The notes beneath the pieces were generated by a model. That model was not told where the DNA came from, did no database searches, and worked only from the letters and a program-made list of their open reading frames with translations. From positions 248,001-312,000 of the forward strand of contig NZ_OCNK01000001.1 of NCBI RefSeq assembly GCF_900230285.1: a DNA stretch of 64,000 nucleotides, in the 5' to 3' direction. Position numbers and translations under genes: made by a program. Within the stretch, counting starts at the first letter, position 1. Every line of letters begins with the position of its first letter. The stretch comes from Blastococcus haudaquaticus. GTDB lineage: Bacteria; Actinomycetota; Actinomycetes; Mycobacteriales; Geodermatophilaceae. This document shows, in pieces, positions 57,757 through 64,000 of this stretch.

Positions 57757-57816
57757 GCCGCCAGCCTAGGTCCGCGCGGACGACCGGTACGGTTCCCGCC
57801 TCTGGGAGGAGGTGCC

Positions 57817-58617
57817 GTGTCCCCTGCTCCACCGGCCGCGGACCAGGCGGCCGTCGTCGCGCGGCTGCGCGCCGCCGGCTGCGTCTTCGCCGAGGAGGAG
57901 GCGGGCCTGCTGCTCGCCGGCGCCCAGTCGGCGACCGAGCTGGAGGAGCTGGTGCGCCGCCGCGTCGGGGGTGAGCCACTGGAGCAGCTGCTCGGCTGGG
58001 CGGAGTTCTGCGGTCTGCGGATCGCCGTGGCACCCGGGGTGTTCGTGCCGCGGCGCAGGTCGGAGCTGCTGGTCGAGCAGGCCGCGGCCCTGGCTCCCTC
58101 GTCGGCGGTGGTCGTCGACCTCTGCTGCGGATCGGGTGCGGTCGCCGCGGCGCTGACCGCCGTCCTGGACCGGCCCGAGGTACACGCCTCGGACGTCGAC
58201 CCGGCGGCGGTGGCCTGCGCACGGCGCAACCTGCCGCAGGCGCAGGTCCACGCCGGCGACCTGTTCGACGCGCTGCCGGCGGCGCTGCGCGGGCGGGTCG
58301 ACGTCCTCGTGGCGAACGTGCCGTACGTGCCCACCGCAGCCATCGCCCTCATGCCGCCCGAGGCGCGCGACCACGAGCCGCGCGTGGCGCTCGACGGTGG
58401 CGACGACGGCCTGCGCGTCGCCGGCCGCGTGGTGGCCGGGGCCGGGCAGTGGCTCGCCGCGGGTGGGTCCCTGCTCTTCGAGGTCGGGGAGGCGCAGGTC
58501 TCGGCCGCGACCGCGCTCGTGGTCGACGGCGGGCTGGTCCCGAGGATCGTCACCGACGACGAGACCGGGGCGACGGTCGTCGTCGGCACCTCGTTCCGCG
58601 GCCGACCGGGTCAGTAG
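57817..58617 (+). CDS. PrmC/HemK-related class I methyltransferase
   Basis: 266 residues from GTG 57817 with a GGGAGGAGG site. N-terminal helical substrate-recognition region, then VFVPRRRSELLVEQAA, cofactor loop VVDLCCGSGAVAAAL near residue 108, acidic SDVDPAAVACARRNL, and catalytic ANVPYVPTAAIALMPPEARDHEP. The NVPY motif replaces NPPY of true PrmC; this variant defines the actinobacterial PrmC-related group whose target is not established, so I do not call it prmC. The tail overlaps the convergent kinase gene by seven bases. Confidence 0.87.
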   Translation: MSPAPPAADQAAVVARLRAAGCVFAEEEAGLLLAGAQSATELEELVRRRVGGEPLEQLLGWAEFCGLRIAVAPGVFVPRRRSELLVEQAAALAPSSAVVVDLCCGSGAVAAALTAVLDRPEVHASDVDPAAVACARRNLPQAQVHAGDLFDALPAALRGRVDVLVANVPYVPTAAIALMPPEARDHEPRVALDGGDDGLRVAGRVVAGAGQWLAAGGSLLFEVGEAQVSAATALVVDGGLVPRIVTDDETGATVVVGTSFRGRPGQ

Positions 58618-60203
58618 CCGCGGTCGGCGCTGTCCTGCCACCAGGAACGCAGGTCCGACAGTCCCTCCGTGCCGCCGCCGCGCAGTTCCGCGAAGCCGAC
58701 GACGCCGAGGTCGTCCCAGTACCAGCGGAGCTGGGGGTCGCCGTCGGGGTCGACGCTGCAGGCGATCCGGCCGACCTCCTCGTCGTCGGAGTTCCTCAGC
58801 TGCACCCACCCCTCGGGCGTGTCGGAGGTTCCGCAGTCGTAGACGTTCTCGAGCTCCGCGAGCTCGCGTTCCCGGACGACGGACTCCACCTGCGCCTGGG
58901 CGGCGTCGGCCGCGAGGACGGAGTAGGTCGCCGTCGGGAAGCCCTCCGGCTGGCCGTCCGCGGGGCAGCTGAGCACGTACAGCTCGTCGCCGCCCGGCGT
59001 CCCGGCGCTGCACTCGTCGCGCTGGAGTTCGGCGGGGAGCGCGAACCAGACCAGGCGCTCGGCGGCGTCCCTCCGCCCGTCGCGGGCGTCGTCGACGCGA
59101 CCGTCGAGGACCACGAGGACGACCGTCATCAGCACCACCGCGGCCAGCGCGGCGGTCGCGACGATCCACGGAGCGCGGGCGGCGAGGTCCCGCCGCTGCG
59201 GCACTGCCGGGACGCCGCCGGGCGGCCGCTCCCCCGCGGTGCCCCCCAGCCGGGTCCGGGATCGTCCGCCGTCGCCGTCCACCGCGCCGACCGTCGTCGG
59301 GACGTCGTCCGGCGGGGGCAGGGCGACACCGCTGGCAGCCAGCGCGGCACGTGCGGCGGCCGCCAGTCGGCCGGCGGTCTGCCAGCGGGCCTCCGGGTCC
59401 TTGGCCAGCCCGCGGAGGACGACGCCGTCCAGCGCGGCGGGCAGCGCCGGCACCAGCCGCGACGGCGGCGCCGGGTCCTCGTGCAGGTGGGCGTACATCA
59501 GCGCGATCGGCTCACCGGACGCGAACGGGCGGCGGCCGGTCAGCAGCTCGTAGAGCACGCAGGCCAGGGAGTAGACGTCGGAGCGGGCGTCGGGCGCGTT
59601 GGGCCCGTACCGCTCGGGCGCCATGTACTCCGTGCTGCCGATTGCGGTTCCCGTGGCGGTGAGCGCCGGGCCGGTGCCCTCGTCGGCCACCCGCGCGATG
59701 CCGAAGTCCGCGAGGTACGCGAAGTCCTCCCCCGCCGCCGAGGTCGCGAGGTCGCCGCCGTCCGCGCGCGGGACGAGGAGGACGTTGGACGGCTTCACGT
59801 CGCGGTGGACCAGCCCGCCGGCGTGCGCGGCATCGAGGGCGCGGGCGATCTGCCCGATCAGGTCGACCGCCCGGGCGGGGTCCAGGGGGCCGCTGCGGCG
59901 CAGCAGGGAGTCGAGGTTCTCGCCCTCGACCAGCCGCATGTCCAGGAACAGCTGCCCGTCGATCTCGCCGTACCGGTGGATCGGGATGACGTGCGGCTCG
60001 TTGAGACGCGCGGCGATCTGCGCCTCGCGCCGGAACCGGCTGCGGTAGCTCTCGTCCTGCGCCCACTGCGGGTGCAGCACCTTGAGGGCCACGTCCCGCT
60101 CGTGCTCGGCGTCGTGGGCGCGGAGGACCCGGCCCATGCCACCGCTGCCCAGGACGCCGAGGACCCGGTACGGGCCGAAGCGCTCCCCGGGGGGCGTGCT
60201 CAC
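58611..60203 (-). CDS. Membrane-anchored Ser/Thr protein kinase
   Basis: 530 residues from GTG 60203. Kinase domain 10-270: LGSGGMGRVLRAHD (Gly loop), ALKVLHP (Lys), LVHRDVKPSNVLL (catalytic loop), YLADFGIARV (DFG), STEYMAPERYG and SDVYSLACVLYELLTGRRPF. A linker rich in Gly, Arg and Pro, one membrane helix near residue 360 (APWIVATAALAAVVLMTVVLVV) and an outside domain of about 150 residues follow; there are no PASTA repeats, so it is not PknB. The extracytoplasmic domain has Cys residues that could form disulfides. Overlaps the M20 peptidase stop by GTGA. Confidence 0.92.
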   Translation of the reverse strand: MSTPPGERFGPYRVLGVLGSGGMGRVLRAHDAEHERDVALKVLHPQWAQDESYRSRFRREAQIAARLNEPHVIPIHRYGEIDGQLFLDMRLVEGENLDSLLRRSGPLDPARAVDLIGQIARALDAAHAGGLVHRDVKPSNVLLVPRADGGDLATSAAGEDFAYLADFGIARVADEGTGPALTATGTAIGSTEYMAPERYGPNAPDARSDVYSLACVLYELLTGRRPFASGEPIALMYAHLHEDPAPPSRLVPALPAALDGVVLRGLAKDPEARWQTAGRLAAAARAALAASGVALPPPDDVPTTVGAVDGDGGRSRTRLGGTAGERPPGGVPAVPQRRDLAARAPWIVATAALAAVVLMTVVLVVLDGRVDDARDGRRDAAERLVWFALPAELQRDECSAGTPGGDELYVLSCPADGQPEGFPTATYSVLAADAAQAQVESVVRERELAELENVYDCGTSDTPEGWVQLRNSDDEEVGRIACSVDPDGDPQLRWYWDDLGVVGFAELRGGGTEGLSDLRSWWQDSADRGY

Positions 60204-61618
60204 CGACCGCCTCGCGGAAGGGCGGCCAGCTCCCGCCAGAGGTGCGCGGCGGCTTCGGCGCCCCGCGGCAGCATCGACAGCAGGACGCGCTCGTTGGGTG
60301 AGTGGATCCGGTCGGTGGGCAGGCCGATGCCGAGGAACAGGAGTGGGGCGCCCAGTGCCTCGACGAGGTCGGCCTCGGGACCGCTGCCGCCCTCCCGGGT
60401 CAGCAGCACGTCCTCCGCCGGGGTGTCGAAGGCCTGACCGATGGCGCGAAGCAGGGCGTCCATCGCCGGGGAGTCCAGGTCGCTGGCGCACGGGGACACG
60501 CCGCCCGGCGGGGTGTGCACCTCGGCCTCGATGCCCTCGGGGGTGTGGGCGTCCACCCACGCCCGGAGCTGCGGGCCGACGTCCTCCGGTCGCTGGTCGG
60601 AGACCAGGCGGAAGGTGATCTTCGCGTGCGCATCGGCCGGGATGATCGTCTTGTGCCCGGGGCCGGTGTAGCCGCCCCACATGCCGTTGACCTCGGCGGT
60701 CGGCCGGGCGCCGGTGCGTTCGAGCGTGCTGAAACCCGCCTCGCCGTACGTGGCCCGGGATGCGGCCGGTCCGTCCAGCCAGGCCTGCTCGTCGAAGGGC
60801 ACCCGGCTCATGAGCTCGCGCTCGCGGTCGCCGAGCGGGCGCACCTTGTCGTAGAAGCCGGGCAGGGTGACGCGGCCCTGGTCGTCGTGCAGCGCCGCCA
60901 GCAGCTGGGCCATCGCGTGGAGCGGGTTGGGGACGGCGCCGCCGAAGGAGCCGGAGTGCAGGTCGACGGCCGGTCCGCGCAGGGTGATCTCGGCGTCGGC
61001 CAGCCCGCGCATGGCGGTCACCGCGCTGGGGACGTCGGGCGCGGCCATGCCGGTGTCGCTGACGACGACCACGTCGCAGTCGAGGCGGTCGCGGCGGTCC
61101 TGCAGGAGCGCCGGGAAGTGCGGCGACCCGGACTCCTCCTCCCCCTCGATCAACACCTTGACGGTGACCGCCGGGGTGTCGCGGCCGGTGGCGGCGAGGT
61201 GCGCGCGCAGACCCAGCAGGTGGACGACCAGCACGCCCTTGTCGTCGCTCGCACCGCGGCCGTGCAGCTCCGGGCCGTCCGGGCCGTCGACCCGGGTCGG
61301 CTCGAACGGCGGGTGCACCCACAGTTCCGGCGGGTCGACCGGCTGGACGTCGTGGTGCCCGTAGACGAGTGCGACCGGCGCGTCGGCGTCGGCCGATGGC
61401 CACTCGGCGAAGACGGCGGGGGCGCCCGGCGTCGGCCAGATCTCGACCGTGGGGAAGCCGGTGCGGCGCAGCGCGTCGGCGAGCCACTCGGCGCTCGCGG
61501 CGACGTCGGGCGCGTGCGCGGGGTCGGCGGAGATCGACGGGATGCGGACCCAGGCCTCGAGGTCGCGGTGCAGGTCGTCGAGGTGCTCGAGCACGTAGTC
61601 GCGTTCGGGACTGCTCAC
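60200..61618 (-). CDS. M20-family metallopeptidase (dipeptidase type)
   Basis: 472 residues from GTG 61618. Zinc ligands: VYGHHDVQPVDP (His), GRGASDDKGVLVVHL (bridging Asp), LIEGEEESGSPHFP (catalytic Glu and ligand Glu), VVVSDTGM (Asp) and the late His in RIHSPNERVLL. The dimerisation (lid) domain begins around MRGLADAEITLRGPAVDLHSG. The pattern matches cytosolic beta-Ala/Xaa dipeptidases of the CNDP-like group. It is followed, with four bases of overlap, by the Ser/Thr kinase gene; the coupling is surprising and no functional link is obvious. Confidence 0.92.
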   Translation of the reverse strand: MSSPERDYVLEHLDDLHRDLEAWVRIPSISADPAHAPDVAASAEWLADALRRTGFPTVEIWPTPGAPAVFAEWPSADADAPVALVYGHHDVQPVDPPELWVHPPFEPTRVDGPDGPELHGRGASDDKGVLVVHLLGLRAHLAATGRDTPAVTVKVLIEGEEESGSPHFPALLQDRRDRLDCDVVVVSDTGMAAPDVPSAVTAMRGLADAEITLRGPAVDLHSGSFGGAVPNPLHAMAQLLAALHDDQGRVTLPGFYDKVRPLGDRERELMSRVPFDEQAWLDGPAASRATYGEAGFSTLERTGARPTAEVNGMWGGYTGPGHKTIIPADAHAKITFRLVSDQRPEDVGPQLRAWVDAHTPEGIEAEVHTPPGGVSPCASDLDSPAMDALLRAIGQAFDTPAEDVLLTREGGSGPEADLVEALGAPLLFLGIGLPTDRIHSPNERVLLSMLPRGAEAAAHLWRELAALPRGGR

Positions 61619-61675
61619 GACGCGGAACGGTAGTGCCGTCGGCGCGCGGACCCGCGTCCGGCTAGCGTCCGGGGC

Positions 61676-62527
61676 ATGGGCGGAGAGCTGCTGCGGACCG
61701 ACGTCGGCGACCTGACCTTCGACGTGCGCGTCGACGGTCCCGAGGACGGGCGGCCGGTGCTGCTGCTGCACGGATTCCCGCAGACGTCGGCGTCCTGGGC
61801 GTCGGTCACCCCGCTGCTCGCGCAGGCCGGGCTGCGGACCTATGCGCCCGACCAGCTCGGCTACTCCCCCGGCGCCCGCCCGGACGAGGTCGAGGCCTAC
61901 GCCATGCAGAACCTCGCGCAGGTGACGGCGGACCTGATGACGGCGCTGGAGACCCCGGTCGCGGACGTCGTCGGGCACGACTGGGGCGCGAACGTCGCGT
62001 GGACGCTGGCGGCCTGGCACTCCGACCGGGTCCGCTCCCTGACGGCGGTGTCGGTTCCGCACCCGACCGCCTACACCGCTGCCTTCCGCGCAGACCCCGA
62101 GCAGAAGGAGCGGTCGAGCTACATCCGGCTGTTCTGGCAGGCGGGCAAGGCCGAGGAGGTGCTGCTCGCCGACGACGCGCGGCGGCTGCGGCGGATGCTG
62201 TCGGGCGGCGAGCAGGACTCCGGGATCCCGGCCGAGGCGATCGAGGAGTACGTCGCCGTGCTGTCCGCGCCGGGTGCGCTGACCGCGGCGCTGAACTGGT
62301 ACCGGGCGATGAGCTCCGACACGCGGGTGGACCCGGTCGAGGTGCCGACGACGTACGTGTGGAGCGACAAGGACATGGCGATCGGGCGGACCGCGGCCGA
62401 GGCCTGCGCCAACTACGTGACCGGCGACTACCGGTTCGTCGAGCTCGCCGGCATCACGCACTGGATCCCGGAGCAGGCGCCGGAGCAGCTGGTCCGCGCG
62501 ATCCTGGACCGCGTCGCGAGCAGTTGA
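61676..62527 (+). CDS. Epoxide-hydrolase-like alpha/beta hydrolase
   Basis: 283 residues. Oxyanion LLLHGFPQTSASWASV near residue 35, nucleophile Asp in VVGHDWGANVAWTL near residue 101, acid Asp in VWSDKDMAIG and His in GITHWIPEQAP. An Asp nucleophile with HDWG marks the epoxide hydrolase/haloalkane dehalogenase group. The natural substrate is not known. Divergent from the M20 peptidase; the following gene starts within its stop codon (TTGA). Confidence 0.9.
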   Translation: MGGELLRTDVGDLTFDVRVDGPEDGRPVLLLHGFPQTSASWASVTPLLAQAGLRTYAPDQLGYSPGARPDEVEAYAMQNLAQVTADLMTALETPVADVVGHDWGANVAWTLAAWHSDRVRSLTAVSVPHPTAYTAAFRADPEQKERSSYIRLFWQAGKAEEVLLADDARRLRRMLSGGEQDSGIPAEAIEEYVAVLSAPGALTAALNWYRAMSSDTRVDPVEVPTTYVWSDKDMAIGRTAAEACANYVTGDYRFVELAGITHWIPEQAPEQLVRAILDRVASS

Positions 62528-62976
62528 CCCACACGGTCCGGTTCGCTGCCACCCCCGCTGAGCACACCGGCTGGGACGTCTTGCCGTACCTGGACGACGT
62601 TCCTCTCACGGAACTCGTGGCGGACTACGAGCAGGCCCGCGACTTCGACGTGGTGGGCGGCTACGGACCGCTGTGGTTCGACGCCGGCAGCCGGGAGGTC
62701 TTTCGGCGGACCTTGCTCCCACGGCCGGCCGACAGACCTGCACGCCGGTGGCTGCCCGGCGGCTCTCGGCGTGGTCATGTGAGCCTGCTCGAGTGCGAGT
62801 GCGAGGTCCCCGGGTGCTGGCCGTTCCATGCCCGGATCGACCAGATCGACGGGCTGGTTCGCTGGCACTCCTTCGCTCAGCCGCACCGCCCGGACCGGGA
62901 CTACTCCGGCCTGGGTCCCTTCGAGTTCGAGCTGCCTGCCTACCGCCGCGCGGTCGACGTACTGCTGGATCGGTGA
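62524..62976 (+). CDS. Hypothetical protein, about 150 residues
   Basis: I do not recognise a family. TTG 62524 overlaps the hydrolase stop (TTGA); this gives a compact 150-residue protein (LTHTVRFAATPAEHTGWDVLP at the start). The composition is ordinary, with many Trp and Tyr (GPLWFDAGSREVF, GLVRWHSFAQPHRPDRDYSG) and a Cys cluster LECECEVPGCWPF in the middle, which could bind metal. No membrane segment. Convergent with adnB with 19 bases between stops. Confidence 0.68.
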   Translation: MTHTVRFAATPAEHTGWDVLPYLDDVPLTELVADYEQARDFDVVGGYGPLWFDAGSREVFRRTLLPRPADRPARRWLPGGSRRGHVSLLECECEVPGCWPFHARIDQIDGLVRWHSFAQPHRPDRDYSGLGPFEFELPAYRRAVDVLLDR

Positions 62977-62995
62977 ACCGCGCTGCCCGTGACGC

Positions 62996-64000
62996 TCAGT
63001 CGTCCGCGCCGGTGACCAGGTTGAGCAGGCCGGCCTCGCCGAGCAGGTCGACCGGGCGCAGGGTCACGTTGGCGGCGACGTGGTGGAAGCCGGCGCTGAC
63101 CCGCTCCACGGGGACACCGGTAAGCCTGGCCCAGCCGAGCCGGTAGGCGGCCAGCTGCACCGCCGCGGCAGCGAGCTCGGCGCCCGACGGCGGCGGTCCG
63201 GTCTTCCAGTCGATGACCTCGAAGCCGCCGTCCTCGCGCTGGAAGACCGCGTCGATCCGCCCGCGCAGGGTGAGCGGACCGAGCGGCGTCTCGAAGGGCA
63301 CCTCCACCTCGGCGGGCTGGCGGTCGGCCCACTCGCTGGCGAGGAACGCCGCCTGCAGCTCCGCCAGCGCCCCGTCCGGAGCGGCGAACTCGTCCCCGGA
63401 TCCGGGCAGCTCGTCGAGGTCCACCAGCTTGGCCGCGCCGAACCGTTCCTCGAGCCAGGCATGGAAGGCCGTCCCCCGCCGGGCCTGGGGAGCGGGCGCC
63501 GCCGGCATGGGTCGGCGCAGCCGGCGGGCCAGCTCGGCCGGATCGCGGCGCAGGGTGACCAGCGCGGACACCGACAGGTGCGAGGGCAGCGGGACGTCGA
63601 CCGTGGGGCTGGCGTGCCGGGCGCGCTCGCGCAGGAGCAGGTCAGCGTCGCGGACCCACTGCTCGACCAGCGGGTCACCGCCGTCGAGGACCTGCTCCGC
63701 GTCGAGCGGGTGCGCCGCGGTGCCGGTGACCAGGTCGGCGGCGGCGGTCAGCGCGCGACGACGTCCGAACGACAGCGGGTCGGCGGGCCAGATCCCGACC
63801 GGCCACTCGGCCAGTGCGGGGTTGGTGGCGTCGTCGGCGGGCGGCTCCGCCCAGTGCACGACGGTGCCGGCGCCGTCCTCGCAGGCCTGCCGGGCGGTGA
63901 GCAGCAGGGACGACGGTCCGCAGGGCTTGACGCCGTCACGCCACCAGCTGCCGGAGCACAGCAGCAGGTGCCGCGCACGCGTGACCGCGACGTAGCCGAG
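62996..64000 (-). CDS. adnB: AdnB-type helicase-nuclease, C-terminal part (cut by the window edge)
   Basis: About 334 residues of a longer protein whose N-terminus lies beyond position 64000. The frame is open at the edge and opens with helicase motif VI (YVAVTRARHLLLC). The last 150 residues are a PD-(D/E)xK nuclease domain: GTAFHAWLEERFG, GRIDAVF (metal Asp), FEVIDWKTGPPP (D-x-K) and QLAAYRLGWARL. AdnAB is the mycobacterial double-strand-break resection motor; the M. tuberculosis order Rv3202c (adnA)-Rv3201c (adnB) predicts adnA immediately to the right of this window. Confidence 0.88.
   Translation of the reverse strand, partial: LGYVAVTRARHLLLCSGSWWRDGVKPCGPSSLLLTARQACEDGAGTVVHWAEPPADDATNPALAEWPVGIWPADPLSFGRRRALTAAADLVTGTAAHPLDAEQVLDGGDPLVEQWVRDADLLLRERARHASPTVDVPLPSHLSVSALVTLRRDPAELARRLRRPMPAAPAPQARRGTAFHAWLEERFGAAKLVDLDELPGSGDEFAAPDGALAELQAAFLASEWADRQPAEVEVPFETPLGPLTLRGRIDAVFQREDGGFEVIDWKTGPPPSGAELAAAAVQLAAYRLGWARLTGVPVERVSAGFHHVAANVTLRPVDLLGEAGLLNLVTGADD

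Noticed and set aside
54071-58222. A 1383-codon minus-strand frame spanning M16, DUF2510 and more
   Set aside because: Only the last 451 codons match an M16 protein; the rest is Arg/Pro/Gly-rich sequence out of frame with the real genes.

Overview
The window is very GC-rich and gene-dense, with frequent GTG starts and many ATGA/GTGA stop-start overlaps. It carries several actinobacterial markers: two WhiB proteins, a SigR/RsrA pair, mycoredoxin, the 24-residue ribosomal protein bL37, PdtaS and nickel SOD. Gene content and protein wording suggest a high-GC actinomycete of the Geodermatophilaceae type (Blastococcus, Geodermatophilus, Modestobacter). That family-level guess is inference, not something I could test.

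Layout. 0-7 kb: nickel superoxide dismutase, a SpoIIE-type phosphatase, the phosphatidylserine pathway (psd, frameshifted here, and pssA), an acetyltransferase, a HAD phosphatase and a lipid kinase. 7-19.4 kb: a block whose order recalls M. tuberculosis Rv3219-Rv3228: whiB1, pdtaS, a stand-alone biotinyl protein, rsrA-sigR, an SRAP protein, aroA and rsgA. Inserted into it are a degenerate biotin-carboxylase-like gene, bL37, a YbaK deacylase, a membrane spermidine-synthase-like protein and an aldehyde dehydrogenase. 19.4-28.6 kb: metabolic genes (hisN, a xylulokinase operon, cbs-metB, map). 28.6-35.1 kb: an accessory catabolic stretch with XRE and IclR regulators, a VOC protein, a solitary ABC binding lipoprotein, a flavin monooxygenase and a P450-ferredoxin pair. 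35.2-38.2 kb: two initiator tRNA genes flanking a SNF2 helicase. 38.3-64 kb: a block recalling Rv3193c-Rv3202c: UPF0182, a PDZ-Lon protease, a zincin-like protein, a zinc-ribbon protein, an E1-like protein, an ABC1 kinase, whiB7, uvrD2, mrx1, nudC and the C-terminal end of AdnB at the right edge. Between nudC and adnB sit an M16 peptidase pair, a DUF2510 protein, a PrmC-like methyltransferase, a Ser/Thr kinase, an M20 peptidase and an epoxide-hydrolase-like protein.

How it fits together. The core theme is redox and antibiotic stress control. SigR has a textbook SigR promoter in front of itself, and a near-consensus one lies before mycoredoxin. WhiB7 has a full attenuation leader (promoter with AT-rich flank, leader ORF, intrinsic terminator). 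WhiB1 has a Crp-like site upstream. Other less obvious signals are two families of dispersed hairpin repeats with compensatory base changes between copies, a parS-like palindrome in the whiB1 promoter, and a DnaA-box-like cluster in the one long intergenic gap (44.67-45.08 kb). I see no insertion sequence, prophage, CRISPR array or integrase.
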